64,000 nucleotides of DNA from Dryocosmus kuriphilus (Eukaryota; Arthropoda; Insecta; Hymenoptera; Cynipidae): contig CM076192.1 of assembly GCA_038277395.1 (NCBI GenBank), positions 12,870,596 to 12,934,595 of the forward strand. Direction: 5' to 3'. A program made the position numbers and the translations under genes. The notes beneath the pieces were generated by a model that ran no database searches, was not told where the DNA came from, and was given only the letters and a program-made list of their open reading frames with translations. Shown in pieces: positions 1 to 11,914 of this stretch (positions within the stretch are counted from its first letter, which is position 1; every line of letters starts with the position of its first letter).

Positions 1-1017
1 ACCCCATATAATTATATTGATATTTTGTATTCTATAGAGATATTTAAAGTGGTTCGACTTCAATCAAAGGATTTACCTAACTTTTTTTCAATTACGGAAG
101 TTATACCATGTTGAACTTTGGCACTGAATATGTTTGAATTACCTGTATTTCTAAAACCGTTATTTTAATTTTAATAAAACTTACAGCTATCGCGGACAAA
201 ACTATGTTTACGATTAAAATACAATAAATGTTTTTTCTCAAAATTTTGAGCCAAAAGTCACAAAAAGCTTTGAATTTCATTTGGAAGAAAGACGCTTTTA
301 CTTACATTAGCCGAAGTGTCTTCATTGTGCTGATAAGCAAAGTCTATCGCTCCGACGAGATCTAAATTGCTTGTAAATGCAGAATCAAGTGATGGTAAAA
401 TCCCACGCCCACTATCAAATGAGCCCATTATTATAAGACTTTTTCTTCTTCGCTCCAAGCATTGGCCTTTAAACATAAATATTTTAATCGTTATTAATGC
501 ACGATTTTAAAATGTACAATATTTAATATTTTAATATGTGCACATTTTCAAGATTCAATATGAAAAATCCGCAACTTTAAGCACAAAAATTTTTTAAAGT
601 CATGTAATTTCCTTCCGTTTATCGTGTGCAAAAAAGAACCTCGATTATCGATGTAAAATTACTATGAAAAACATGAAAAATGTAGTGCCTTTACACAAAT
701 TGTGTAAAATTACTAAGCTTATCATAGGTTCTTTTTTTACCTACGATTATCAGGGTAATTTTACCAAATCGTATAAAATCAATTAGGGATTTTACAAAAA
801 TCTTTCAAATTTAATAAAATAATCGTAGCGCTTTAAAATTCTTCGTAGAATTGCTTGTGGTGATAAAATAAATTTACTATGAATTCCATTACTACATAGG
901 AAAAGAATACTTGAAAATTCTTTTATCTACAACATTATTTTGTGCAATGTTCGCCAGCAGTGTATATATAACCTCCAAATTTTAAAAATACGAAACACCA
1001 CAAACATGTTTCTCGAC
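1..1017. other. AT-rich intergenic DNA, no gene seen
   Basis: No reading frame here resembles a known protein; the longest is about 70 codons and unremarkable. From about 640 to 830 several short motifs of the type GTAAAATTAC recur in both orientations, which hints at an old inverted-repeat element, but I could not define its ends. Confidence 0.4.
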
Positions 1018-1098
1018 AAGCACAACCGTGAACTCCTTCCGGGTTGAGGAAATCTTTTTGCAAAGTGTCTCTTTAAAATACATAAGTCACATATACAG
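1018..1098. repeat. Detached arm fragment of the adjacent foldback element
   Basis: About 80 bases (CAACCGTGAACTCCTTCCGG onwards) match the right arm of the foldback element at 2271-2345 in the same orientation. They lie just outside the TTAA at 1101-1104. This is either the remnant of an older neighbouring copy or a recombination product between arms. Confidence 0.6.
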
Positions 1099-1104
1099 CT
1101 TTAA

Positions 1105-2411
1105 GACTGTTGGCCGAGGTGTAGAAAAATAAGTTAGAAATGTGATGTTGCTCAAATTCCTGTTCAATTCCATATGTTTTCGTATATACGACTTATGTAT
1201 TTTAAATAGATACTTTGCAAAAAGATCTCAACCCCGAAGGGGTTCACGGTTGTATGAGGTGCGCTTAGTATACAGTTTTCCGGAAAAAGTAAAAATATCT
1301 GTGCTAAAATACGATAATGGAAAAGTGTTGAAATGAGGGGAAGTAGAGAAAGAGTTCCAATGGTTAGAAGGAGAAAGCAATACCAGACTAGTAATTACAA
1401 GCTATAAATGATTATGCTAGGGACTGGAGAGACACTGCAACTGCATTCGCGGCAAGGCAGCACTTTTTCCTTTTTATCGAATTTCCCATTTTGCACAATG
1501 CAACTATATTCCATGTGAAAAACATTAGAAGTACAAAAATAATTGTACGCAACAAGTGGGGTTATGACAGAATTGACAGGCCTCGACGCTCGTCGCGCCA
1601 ACCACGGCTGCCAAAATGCTGTTGGTAATGTCGCTACCCGTAAGCTGCTGCGATCTACAATGCGACGCGGGAATTTCAAATTTGAAATACAATTGCATGA
1701 TGTAAATGTCAATGTAATATTGTTATCTTGTGCAGAAATATAATTTAATATTGAAAATACTTCAAAGTGACATTTTAAAACTATTTCTCTACAAGATAAC
1801 AATATTACATTGACATTTACACCATAAAATTGTATTTCAAATTTGAAATTCCCGCGTCGCGTTGTAGGGGGCAGCAGCTTACGGGTAGCGACATTACCAA
1901 CATCATTTTGGCAGCCGTGGTTGGCGCGGCGAGTGCTATTACCTATCAAATTCTGTCAGAATCCCACTTGTTGCATACAATTATTTTTGTACTTCTAATG
2001 TTTTTCACATGGAATATGGTTGCATTGTGCAAAATGGGAAATTCGATAAAAAGAAAAAAGTGCTGCCTTGCCGCGAATGCAGTTGCAGTGTCTCTCCAGT
2101 CCCTAACATAATCATTTATAGGTTGTAAGTACTACTCTGGTATTACTTTCTCCTTCTAACCATTGGAACTCTTTCTCTACTTTCCCTCATTTCAACACTT
2201 TTCCATTATCGTATTTTAGCACAGATATTTTTACTTTTTTCGGAAAACTGTATACTAAGCGCACCTTATACAACCGTGAACCCCTTCCGGGTTGAGGAAA
2301 TCTTTCTGCAAAGTTTCTCTTTAAAATACATAAGTCGCATATATGAAAACAGATGGAATTCAATAGGAATTTGAGCGAAATTACAGTTTTTTGACACCTC
2401 GGCCAGCAGCA
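1105..2411. mobile_element. Foldback element FB-A copy 1, TTAA-flanked palindrome
   Basis: A 1.3-kb near-perfect palindrome: a left arm of about 636 bases (1105-1740), a loop of about 40 bases (1741-1781), then a right arm (1782-2411). The ends read GACTGTTGGCCGAGG and, in reverse complement, TGCTGCTGGCCGAGG, and TTAA lies directly outside both (1101-1104 and 2412-2415). A TTAA duplication is typical of piggyBac-type transposition, so this is probably a non-autonomous passenger of such an element. Open frames in both arms mirror each other and are shadows of the palindrome, not genes. A larger relative lies at 30602-32873. Confidence 0.8.
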
Positions 2412-2426
2412 TTAAAAATGGAAAAT

Positions 2427-2672
2427 ATAGGGAAATTAATAGAGCCATTCGATTCTGCTAAAAAAATTACATAAACTTTGTATCTTTTATTAGTTTTTTT
2501 GTGGACCCTTTTGGTAACGTTGTATAAATAAACAATTACATAGTATAATAGAATTCATATTCATACTATATAACAAATTGAGTAGAGGAAAGAATTGTCT
2601 AATACATGGACTTTATGTAATTTTTTCCGCAAAATCGAATGGCGCTATTAGTAAATTTTATAAATAAACAAA
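2427..2672. repeat. Short inverted-repeat (MITE-like) element
   Basis: The sequence around GCCATTCGATTCTGC (about 2443) recurs inverted as GCAAAATCGAATGGC (about 2632), and the homology continues inward through ATTACATAAA and its complement. The arms are about 60 bases around a 120-base AT-rich centre. The flanks read TTAA/TTA-like on both sides, but a clean target duplication cannot be assigned. Confidence 0.55.
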
Positions 2673-3453
2673 TTTTATAAACAAAAAATTGTTTAAACAA
2701 TTTAAGAAAGAAATTCACCACAATGCGCGGTGGAATTTTAGGGAATTTTTAAGCCATTCAAACGTGTTTTGAAAAAAGTGGCACTTGCATATGGTTATGT
2801 CATGACAGCCTTCAAATGACAATCTAATAGACGTTTATATAATAATATTTGCCTATAATCCAGTTTTAAGAATTAGATTTAATTATTGAACAGGAATGTG
2901 AAATTTTCTGTATTGGAAAAATAAATATTTGTTTAATTACAAAACAGGCATCAAAATTAATTCAAGTGATAAAACTGATAATTATAACTATTTGTTATTA
3001 TGTAAAAAGAAAGCAAGGATTAGAATTGCAAAAATATTTTAATTTTATATTAATTTATTATTTTTAAAACCTGAAAAAATCCTTGCTTCTGCCTTAACGT
3101 TGTTCTGCAGAAACAGTAAGAATCCAAAGATAGATAAAAGGAGATTTCAAATTATTACCCTCAAAGCAACGATTTTACCAATAGAGAAACTGGTAGTACC
3201 AAGAGGGTAGGATTTACGCAAAGATATCTGTCTTGATCTGTGTTGATCTACTATGTGTATAATATTTTTGACCCAAATCACTCAAGCAATCTTTCAAAAC
3301 TATAAACGACCCTAAAAAGGACCAGATATTCTCTAGACTCGAGATCTTTCAAATAATACCTAGAAAATGATTGAATTATCTCTGATATTTTTGCCTGGAA
3401 TTTTCGTGACATTTTATTTCAGCATGCTTCAATTGAAATAGTTTTTCAGTACC
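2673..3453. other. AT-rich intergenic DNA, nothing recognised
   Basis: No coding frame, tandem repeat or paired termini were recognised in this stretch. Confidence 0.4.
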
Positions 3454-3457
3454 TTAA

Positions 3458-3970
3458 GGGCGATGGAACGGAGCACGAAAAAAATGCGCAGGAATTGTGA
3501 GCACGCTTTATTTTGAAGCGTAAATCCACATAATTTCAGATTTACCTTATTTGTGGAAAAAAAAAACGCAAAGATACGAGTTTTCCCATAGCCTAAAACG
3601 GACTACAGGGTACGAGGAGTTTCTTTCGATCTCAAAATATTTTTTTGGGAAAAAGGGGGAAATATGTTATAAACGTCGAAAACTGAACAAATGCTTCCTT
3701 TCTAGCGGATAACAGTTTCTACACGAACTGACCCATTCGTTCAGTTTTCGACGTTTATAACAATATAATATATTTTCCCCTATTTCCAAAAAAATATTGT
3801 AGATCGAGCGAAACTCGCCGAATCCTGTAGTCCCTTTCAGGCGCCGGTAAAAATCGTATCATTGCGTTCTTTTCCACATATAAGCTTAATCCGAAAAGAT
3901 GAAGATTCACCCATCAAATTGAGATGTCTTCACAAGTTCTTTGAATTTGTTGTGCTCTGTTCCACCTCCC
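3458..3970. mobile_element. 513-bp TTAA-flanked palindromic MITE
   Basis: The left end GGGCGATGGAACGGAGCAC and the right end (reverse complement GGGAGGTGGAACAGAGCAC) pair. Homology between the arms can be followed nearly to the centre, where a strong stretch at 3655-3689 (TTATAAACGTCGAAAACTGA) pairs with 3738-3762. TTAA lies directly outside both ends (3454-3457 and 3971-3974). There is no coding capacity. The TTAA sites suggest mobilisation by a piggyBac-type transposase. The family differs in sequence from the 1105-2411 element. Confidence 0.8.
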
Positions 3971-4091
3971 TTAAAATTAGACAAATTTTTTATTCTTTGC
4001 TTTTACCTCACTTAAATTTGCCGCCTCACTTGTCCAATATGGCAAAACTGTGCGGTTGTTGTTTCTGATTGGTTGAATTTTTTTACCTTCG

Positions 4092-4273
4092 TGTGGCTAG
4101 ACCGTAGAGGAAAGATAGGAATAGGGACAACAATGCAGCAGAAAGCCTGAAGCACAGCGAGGAGTGCGAGACGTCGGGAGAAGGCTTAGTTCTGAAACTA
4201 GAAACGTGATGGCGCTAGTTTTTTAGCCCGATACCTCACAGATAGAGAAAGAATGCTTAACAGAGTAAGTGGG
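4092..4273 (+). repeat. Dispersed repeat, copy 1
   Basis: About 180 bases starting TGTGGCTAGACCGTAGAGG match, in opposite orientation, the stretch 12965-13143 just upstream of the Arf-GAP exon. Shared blocks include CTAG(A/C)CGTAGAGG, GAGACGTCG, TGATGGCGCT and CCTCACAGATAGA. No terminal repeats are seen. It could be a short interspersed element or a duplicated gene flank. Confidence 0.6.
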
Positions 4274-4631
4274 ATAGTTCAGCCAAGTTCAGCAGAGTGT
4301 ACCGTGTATATGAGTCGAAAACGAAAAGCCCATCGGTATAAACTTGTCTGCAATAGAACTGAAACCCCTTTTACCTGTAGTCCTGAATTTTACTAAATAT
4401 TTTCTGGATATTTACTTTTTTTTCGTTCCTTACAATATTTCCTTGTGTTGAAAAATACACCGAGAGACGCTTGTCATTTGAAATTTTCACCAAAATTATT
4501 ATTTTTTAAGAATTATAACTGGTAATTTAATTTTGAGGGGTTTAATTGTTGTAAAAGATTTGTAATTGTTAATTGTCGTTTATTTTCATTGAAAAATGTG
4601 GGAATTATATTTTGTATAACACAATAATTAT

Positions 4632-5049
4632 TCAAAATTCGATGTTTCGTCTTTCACTGGGTAGTATTTCAATCCAATAAAAAAATTTTTCGATTTCCCA
4701 GTTAAAAAATTTATTACCTAAAGTTTTCTAGTCGACGTTTCGACCCCGTATTGGGCCCTTTTCAAGACCTGTTTTGCTTTTGAATGACAGATTTCCTATT
4801 TTGATGTTTAAAATGTGACTTGGGAATATTCCCGTAGATCTGCAACGTATTAGGAATGTCCTTTGGTTTGACATCACGGTGAGGTTGTTTAACGTGGACT
4901 GTAATTTCTTGAGATGATCTGCAGCTTCACTACCATGATGTTGGGCGATGTTTTTAAAAAATCCTATACGTCCGTCCATGTGTGATGTTGTAATCCAAAA
5001 TTAATTCAAAATTCGATGTTTCGTCTTTCACTGGGTAGTATTTCAATTC
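4632..5049 (-). mobile_element. Penelope-like element terminal-repeat unit, minus orientation
   Basis: Read on the minus strand, this unit starts at ATTGAAATACTACCCAGTG (5049), carries an 83-codon frame (4979-4728) beginning MDGRIGFFKNIAQHHGSEAA, and ends in GGTCGAAACGTCGACTAG followed by GTAATAAA. The block RTFLIRCRSTGIFPSHI resembles the conserved N-terminal region of Penelope-like retroelement proteins (helix with F-L-x-x-C, then a P-x-x-I motif). The start of a further unit follows at 4676-4632. Head-to-tail copies of this kind are typical of Penelope pseudo-LTRs. No reverse transcriptase or GIY-YIG region is present. Confidence 0.5.
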
Positions 5050-5250
5050 AATAAAAAAATTTTTCGATTTCTCAGTTAAAAAATTTATTACCTAAAGTTT
5101 TCTAGTCGACGTTTCGACCCCGTATTGGGCCCTTTTCAAGACCTGTTTTGCTTTTGAATGACAGATTTCCTATTTTGATGTTTAAAATGTGACTTGGGAA
5201 TATTCCCGTAGATCTGCAACGTATTAGGAATGTCCTTTGGTTTGACATCA
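5050..5250 (-). mobile_element. Penelope-like terminal-repeat unit, 5'-truncated, minus orientation
   Basis: A second minus-strand unit lies in tandem with the one at 4632-5049 (same sequence through the GTCGAAACGTCGAC motif) but lacks the first 35 or so codons. It begins at TGATGTCAAACC and abuts the oppositely oriented unit at about 5250. The frame 5287-5102 crosses this junction and is not a real gene. Confidence 0.5.
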
Positions 5251-5632
5251 TTGACATTGAAGTACTACCCAGTGAAAGACGAAACATCGAATTTTGAATT
5301 AATTTTGGATTACAACATCACACATGGACGGACGTATAGGATTTTTTAAAAACATCGCCCAACATCATGGTAGTGAAGCTGCAGATCATCTCAAGAAATT
5401 ACAGTCCACGTTAAACAACCTCACCGTGATGTCAAACCAAAGGACATTCCTAATACGTTGCAGATCAACGGGAATATTCCCAAGTCACATTTTAAACATC
5501 AAAATAGGAAATCTGTCATTCAAAAGCAAAACAGATCTTGAAAAGGGTCCAATACGGGGTCGAAACGTCGACTAGAAAACTTTAGGTAATAAATTTTTTA
5601 CCTGGGAAATCGAAAAATTTTTTTATTGAACA
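5251..5632 (+). mobile_element. Penelope-like terminal-repeat unit, plus orientation
   Basis: A full unit in inverted orientation to its two neighbours. It has the start block TACTACCCAGTGAAAGACG, an 83-codon frame at 5324-5575 nearly identical to the one at 4979-4728 (a Gly to Asp change near the end), the GTCGAAACGTCGAC motif and a trailing GTAATAAA. The CTTGAA..GGTCGAAACGTC arrangement resembles a degenerate hammerhead ribozyme core, which is known from Penelope pseudo-LTRs. That part is inference. Confidence 0.5.
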
Positions 5633-6052
5633 ATAATTATTATTTTTACAATATTGGAACATATATTTCATATAATTTTCAGTGATGGGAAGTAACTAGT
5701 TAAAAGTAACTAGTTACTTTAACTAGTTACTTTTTCTTGGTAACGATGATAGTAACGAAGTTACTTTTATTAATAGGTAACGAATTGGTAACTAATTACA
5801 TTTTTTTCAGTATCGGTAACGATAAAAATCGTTACTTTTCTCGTTACTTTTGAAATATAGTACAGAATTTTTTTATTGCAACAATCAATATAGTTTATTC
5901 TTCTGCAACGATTTGTTCACTTCGACTATTCGAATGGTGGCGGCACTTTCAGCAACCAATCGATGACCGGCGTTTGTAAAGCTGATTGGAGATAAAAAAA
6001 AATCAGCAGACGATAAGATAGGCTAGAGGAAGTATAATATTTTTTTTATGTA

Positions 6053-6154
6053 CAGTCATCGTCATATGTGCCTTAATATTTGTCACTAGAGTTTTGCACG
6101 CACTTCAATGTAAAATCCTAGTGACAAATGTTAAGGCATATATAAAGATGACTG
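6053..6154. mobile_element. 102-bp mariner-type MITE nested in hAT
   Basis: Perfectly placed ends CAGTCATC and GATGACTG are flanked by TA on both sides (6051-6052 and 6155-6156). The two halves, CATATGTGCCTTAATATTTG and its near complement, pair across a centre of about 25 bases. TA duplication and CAGT-type ends indicate a Tc1/mariner miniature element. Confidence 0.8.
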
Positions 6155-6321
6155 TACACTAGAGAGATCCTTATTTACACTTGGTCGATTTTTTTTCGAA
6201 TTTCTTTGGTTTCACCCCCCCTATTTTGTTCAAATAACCAAAAAAATTATCTTTATCTTCGAGCGAAATCGGTTAATATGACCATGTGACAAAAAGCGCT
6301 CAAAGTTTCTGAGGCAGTTAA

Positions 6322-7175
6322 GGAGGAACATGTGTCGGGTAAAATCCAATATATTTTAATGCCCTTGAAGTATGTTGAAGTTGTATTAATTCCGCGTCAT
6401 TTTGCAAAATATTAGAATTTTTACCGCCTGGTATAGGAAATATAAGCTTTTACATTAACATTGTGTCCTATGGAACTAACCTACGAGAATCACATAAACT
6501 GGAGATTTCTCTTCGTAAATCCAAGATTAATACTAAAAAAAACTGATTACATTGAAGAATGAACCTGCTTTGTTTCGGCAAAAATAAAAAATTGGAGTCT
6601 TACCGGCTTTATTTATTTATAAATTAATTTTTAAGCTGAATAAACCAGCTGTCAACAGAAAAAACCGAGAAAACTAATGAAACGCAACAACGCTGCATCT
6701 TGCAGTTCCTTTGTAGTAGACGATATAGCAGACGCTCTGAACAAGACTGCCAATGAAATCACGCTATTTCAAAAACCACAGCAGCTGACTACTACGAAGT
6801 CAAGATGCCGACTTCCGCAACGTTGTCACGTTTCTTCACATTCCTTTCTAATTTTACAGTTTATAAAATAACTTATAATATTATGTTTTCGAGCAAGAAA
6901 CATAAATATTATTAAGAAGCACAATCTATATCAAAGCAACAATTTGCGAATTAAAGTATTGATAGGAGACTTTTATAATAATTAGTATCATAATCTTTTT
7001 AAATTTTGTTTTGTAACTTGTTTAATTATTTTATAGTTAATTTGTCAAATTTTGTGCAAATTTGTCTTACATTAAACTATAGAATTTTTGAATAGTATTT
7101 GTGTATTTTATATCAATCTATTTATGAACTTTTTCACAAACGCTCACATGATTCAAGAGTGGCGCATGTTCCTCC
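6322..7175. mobile_element. 854-bp TTAA-flanked element nested in hAT
   Basis: The ends GGAGGAACATG(T/C)G(T/C)C are inverted and lie directly inside TTAA at 6318-6321 and 7176-7179. Removing the element restores a continuous hAT interior. A frame at 6677-6871 has no recognisable similarity. It is probably another non-autonomous TTAA-inserting (piggyBac-type) element with only short terminal repeats. Confidence 0.7.
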
Positions 7176-7187
7176 TTAACATGGGAA

Positions 7188-7703
7188 AAAGAATTTCAAA
7201 TACAGGTAATTTTGTTATATTTCATCGGATTCCTTTGGCTGTGTAAAATTATATTCTTTAGACTATGTTGAAAAAATATATTCAAACGAAAATACTCATT
7301 GAGTGTTTCAGAAGGCGCCATTTGGATTTTTCAAAATTTTGACAAGTGCATTACGAAATATGTTTCTTTACAATAATGTAGCCTTTTAATTGACACTTGA
7401 AAAGTTGTCATCGAGAATGAAAAAATTAATGAGTTTTAAAAAAAACTTGTGAAGAAATCTTGAATTTTTTCAAAACTTTGAGTTTTCATTTTCATCACAT
7501 TCTCTCTAATAAACACATCTGCCTCTTGTAAGAATTTGACGAGATTTTGTTATTGTAATTTTGGTTCAAATTTAGGCCTTTTGTAAATTAAAAAAAAATT
7601 CGTTTAGATATATTTGTTCAACATAGTCTAAAGATCATAATTGTACACAGCCAAAGGATTCCAATGAAATATAAAAAAATTAACTGCGTTTGAAATTTTA
7701 CAG
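7188..7703. repeat. Inverted-repeat element inside hAT
   Basis: GAATTTCAAATACAGGTAATTTTG onward (7191-7283) pairs with 7606-7700, including the well-preserved block CCTTTGGCTGTGTA and TTTAGACTATGTTGAA. Weaker homology continues towards the centre (GGCGCCATTTGG versus GGCCTAAATTTG). No clean target duplication was found. Confidence 0.6.
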
Positions 7704-7908
7704 TACTATTCACAGGTAAAAATAAGCGTTAATTATCATTTTCCTTACTATATGTTTCTAATATTTCTAAAATATAAAAGTAACTGAGAAAAAGTTATAT
7801 TTTAAAAAGGTAACGATATCAGTAGTAACTAGTTACTTTTTTTCGTGATGTAACGGTAACGGTAACTAGTTCCTTTTAAAAAGTAACTTACCCATCACTG
7901 ATAATTTT

Positions 7909-8935
7909 CTATAAAATTTTAAATATATATAATATATGTACGAAGAATGACCTACATAAAACCTTCGCAGAATTCTCACTTCGTGTAATTATTTGTTTTT
8001 TAGAATTACAATAAAATATATTTGTATGCACTACATTAAGAACTTTAATACTTATACATTTGCTACGCTCATACCTAACTTTTTACGCTTATGAAAATAA
8101 TCTAATTCTAAGTAATATAGGTACAACCGTAGAGGGAAGGTACAACTTGTACAAACTATTATAAATAAAATTAATAGAACTATCATTATGATAGATACAA
8201 TCGCAGAAAATTTTTAAGTTATAAACTTTTAAATTGAATTAAAAAATTGTGTATTTGAAATTGATTATAAAACAGTGAATTAAGAAAGGCTTAATTGTAT
8301 CTGAATTTGACCATCACAATATATCGTTTTATTTGAAGCTCCAATTTCTGAGTATTTATCGGTAAAACTATTGTTATGCTATATAGTACAATTAAAAAAT
8401 GAGAAATGCGATTGTAACACAATATTAATAAGATATTAAAAGAATATCAATAACAATTTACTATGATATTAATTCGCGAAATAATGTACAAGAAATATAT
8501 TTTTTATAAAATGCAATTACAGGTTTCACATTTGAAGCTTGAAGAATTTGTAATTATTAATTCTAAAAAGACTAATAAATGCTAGAAACTTGAAATCGGT
8601 CAAACGATTGTCCACCTGACACTTTTTTAATTTAAACCTTTTTTAGATATCAGCAATATATATTCAAGGAGAGATATTCTTAATACTTTTTGTATAATTT
8701 AGACGTACTTATTCTAAAAATTTGAAATTTTTTTTGCATACATATTTACATTTCAAGAAAAAAGAATATATATTCCCAGCCAAGGTTCTCAGGTCGAAAA
8801 CGAATGAAAATATTAAAAACTGATTTTTTCTCTTACGCTCGAAAAATGCTAGTATTAGGAAAACCAATGCACATTTAAAGATATCAATTTTCCGAGGTAT
8901 TAACCACTGCGTACGTCTAGTGTACACCTGTTTCA
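7909..8935. other. AT-rich intergenic DNA, nothing recognised
   Basis: No convincing coding frame or paired ends. The 72-codon minus frame near 8709-8927 is lysine- and phenylalanine-rich and looks like a chance frame in AT-rich DNA. Confidence 0.4.
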
Positions 8936-9060
8936 GAATTCTTTTGAATTATATGAATTATTTTTAATTCTCTTGAATTCACTTTGAGTTCCTTCAATTC
9001 TTTGAATTCCTTGAATCCTTTGAATTCTTTAAATTCCTTAAATTCTTTGAATTAAGAGAA
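8936..9060. repeat. Degenerate TTGAATTC-type simple repeat
   Basis: About 125 bases consist of imperfect copies of a motif like TTTGAATTCCTTGAATTC in varying spacing. It is a decayed microsatellite or short minisatellite with no further structure. Confidence 0.7.
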
Positions 9061-9639
9061 AGCTTCTTGAATTGTGGTGTACATACAAATTTTTACTGGT
9101 CAAACTCTCGGAATTTCCAAGATCTATATATAGCAAATATTATACTCAAAATTATTTAGACAAATAGAGGCTATAAATAGCAAAGAAAAAATGTCATGTT
9201 TGTCCATATTTTTCATTTAAAAAATATTCAGAAGCGAAGATTTCAATGAGGGAGAGAATACTTTTATTTCTTAAAAACACAAAATATAATGTTATATTCG
9301 AAGAATGTTTCGTGCTATATACATATAATGTGTACTTTAAAATTATTCAAAATTTCTCACAGCCCATTTGTTATAATCCACGCTGCTTTCATTGCATGTG
9401 CTACATGCGTGTAAAGTTACAGAGATTTATATTAAAATTAGAGAAAAACATTGTGAAATTCATGGGCAATTTATTCAAAAGAATGGGCTTTAAAAACTTC
9501 TCAAAACAAATCAGTTGGCAAGTAAGTGTGACCAGAATTTTGTGAAGAATCCTTGATTTTATTTTATAATCGAAAATTTACTATTGCAATGTGACAAGGG
9601 AAGTTTGAAACACTCTGTATATAGAAAGGCTAATTTCAT

Positions 9640-9862
9640 CCATACAAAATCCCACAGTATCAAATTTTCATCCAAAAGTGGATCAAAGCGTAGCACAATG
9701 AGAAACAGTTGACAACTACATAAGGACTGCATAAATACTGCTTGAAAAATTACAAGACATTCACATTCTCCTATGTATATCAATTTTTTTCCATTGTGCA
9801 AAGCTTTGATCCACTTTTATACAAAAATTTTGACATCTTAGGATTTAGTGTGAACGTATCAA
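9640..9862. repeat. Short inverted-repeat element
   Basis: AAAAGTGGATCAAAGC followed by GCACAATG (about 9674-9701) recurs inverted as CATTGTGCAAAGCTTTGATC (about 9792-9815), and the homology extends outward about 30 bases on each side. The outer ends and a target duplication are unclear. Confidence 0.5.
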
Positions 9863-11906
9863 CATAACCACTGAAAACAATAATTTTCAGTTTAAAAAAG
9901 TTTCGACATATTCAAATATTTAAAGAACGCGGAAAGTAAAGAAGTTTTTGCCATTGTTTGGAAACAAGTTTGTGAGAAATGGGCTGTTTGTAATAAACTG
10001 CTGCCCTCACCGAGTATAACAAACTCAGGTTAAAGGGTACCAAAAAGATTATAATTCGAGACTAGTCTTTAGAGATAAAGATCTAAAATTTGAACACTAT
10101 CAAGTCTAAACCCTGTACTGCAAACAAATTCTAAAGCACAGGCTACCCGGCAGAGACTCCTTAATTTTAATATTCATTATTGAAATTTTTTAATTTCTTT
10201 GTCCAAAATACAGTTTTATTTCATATAAATATTCGATTTCAAGATAAATTATAATTGAAGCTGTCTATGCGTTTCTTAAGAATCGTTATTTCAAGAAATT
10301 GCTGCAAAGATAAGCAGTACAAAGAATCTTATCAATTATTACTGTTGTTAAGAAATATTTAAAATTAGAATTATCATCAAGTTAAAGCAATTATTCAACC
10401 AAATACATAATGCGTCCACCTTTTTCCATGAAAATTAATTTATAAATGCAGAAATATTTTCTGCTTTTTGGATCTAAAAAATCTATTATGTTAGTGATAT
10501 AGTGTCACAAAACTTTAGAAACAATTTCTTTTTCCTGTAGGAATTTCGCAACAGGTAAAAACTTTTCAATTTACAAAATGTTTACCAATAGAGCATTTAC
10601 AAATAAAAAGATACCAGTAAAAATATATACAATGCAAAAACTTGTCCGAGTACAGCTATATTTGTACAATTAAATAAAATTGTGAAATCGAAGTTGGTCA
10701 GTCAATTAGAAAGAAAAATTAGTTTAAAAAATATTACTCTAAAAATTTCGAGAATTTAATAACATAAAATAAAATTTTAAAAAATAAGTACATTAAAAAC
10801 TTGCCGGAAGAGATTGATTGTATCAATAAGAGAAGACAATCGCCAATTAAATATAGTTATGTTTTCTTTTGGAAAAGAAAGACTTTCATCTCGTGAAGGT
10901 TTTAGAATTTTTAAAAATGTAATTTGTTTATTAGTCTTTTTGTCAAATTTTTTTGTAAAATTTTAATTTTTTAAAATTAAAGATGTAGTGATTAATAGTC
11001 ATGAAGGTATCATAAATTTTTGAAAAATTACACTGCAGATTATAGAAAATAGTCCTACGCAAATGAACAAATCCAGTTAAAATTTAAAGCAAACCGGTAC
11101 CATAGAATAGACTGAGAGTAAGCAAAGTTGAAAAAATGTATTTTTATAAAATCCGTACAATTTGTGCAAAAGTAAAAAGAAAATTTCCTACTTGTACAAA
11201 ATCCTTAAAAATTTAAAGTACTGTTGAAGATATCGTATATATTTTTTAAACTAGAAATAAATAGTACACCACATCTAGTTTTGATTTTATCATGCACTAA
11301 TCGTGAGGAAATTCATATAGTTTCGTATTTTACAGAGATGGACCGAGTTTCATAAAGGCCGTACCTATTAATCCCGAAATTTTTGTATGAATATCCGATT
11401 AAATGAACGGTCTGGATTATTTATACCAAAATTTCGATCACAAGGGTGCCTTCCCACCCGCGGCCCCGCAAAACACTATTATAGGAAGGGTTAGAGGACA
11501 GAGGTATAATTAAAGGTATTTGTGACCATAGTCACTCGGATATCTTCCCGTCAGAAATAAATTCTAGGCAATTTATCCCACAATTTCGAGATGAATAGCC
11601 ACTGCTTTCATTAAAATCGGATTAACTTCAACGTTAATCCAATTGAATGAATTGACGTAAACTCAATTATTCAGAACGTTTTATCATAAAAACTGTTAAT
11701 TTTATGAAAAATTTGTGAGGAAAAGTCTTGTCTTCGATGAATCATTCGGAAAAATATTGTTTTGTTCATAAAAAATACATTTGTTTAAAAAACAGGCGAC
11801 CAAATTTTCGAGAAATTATCTTGAATATTCATAATCAGAGGGCTTTAATTAAGTTATCTCCTACATCTCTCAAAAAGCATTAGTGCCGACTGGATTATAA
11901 TGTCCT
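9863..11906. other. AT-rich intergenic DNA, nothing recognised
   Basis: Two kilobases without coding evidence, tandem repeats or paired termini that I could recognise. A short GC-richer patch near 11450-11480 has no assignable function. Confidence 0.4.
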
Positions 11907-11914
11907 GCTCATAG

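Larger units (their letters stand above)
5680..7900. mobile_element. Non-autonomous hAT element, 2.2 kb, with 8-bp TSD
   Basis: The left end CAGTGATGGGAAGTAACTAG pairs with the right end CTTACCCATCACTG; both run on into GTAACTAGTTAC-rich subterminal repeats. The flanking octamer ATAATTTT is duplicated exactly (5672-5679 and 7901-7908), as expected for hAT. The interior has no transposase. Instead it holds a mariner MITE (6053-6154), a TTAA-flanked element (6322-7175) and an inverted-repeat element (about 7188-7703), so the carrier is older than these. Confidence 0.88.

Noticed and set aside
1395..2111. Long overlapping frames on both strands, 60-184 codons
   Set aside because: They lie in the arms of the palindrome and mirror each other; the sequence is explained by the foldback structure and no domain is recognisable.
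8709..9801. Frames of 70-99 codons in AT-rich DNA
   Set aside because: Lys/Phe/Ile-rich composition expected from AT-rich sequence, no motifs.
9353..9995. Possible inverted repeat around CAGCCCATTT / AAATGGGCTG
   Set aside because: Only about 12 bases pair and the neighbouring sequences do not align.
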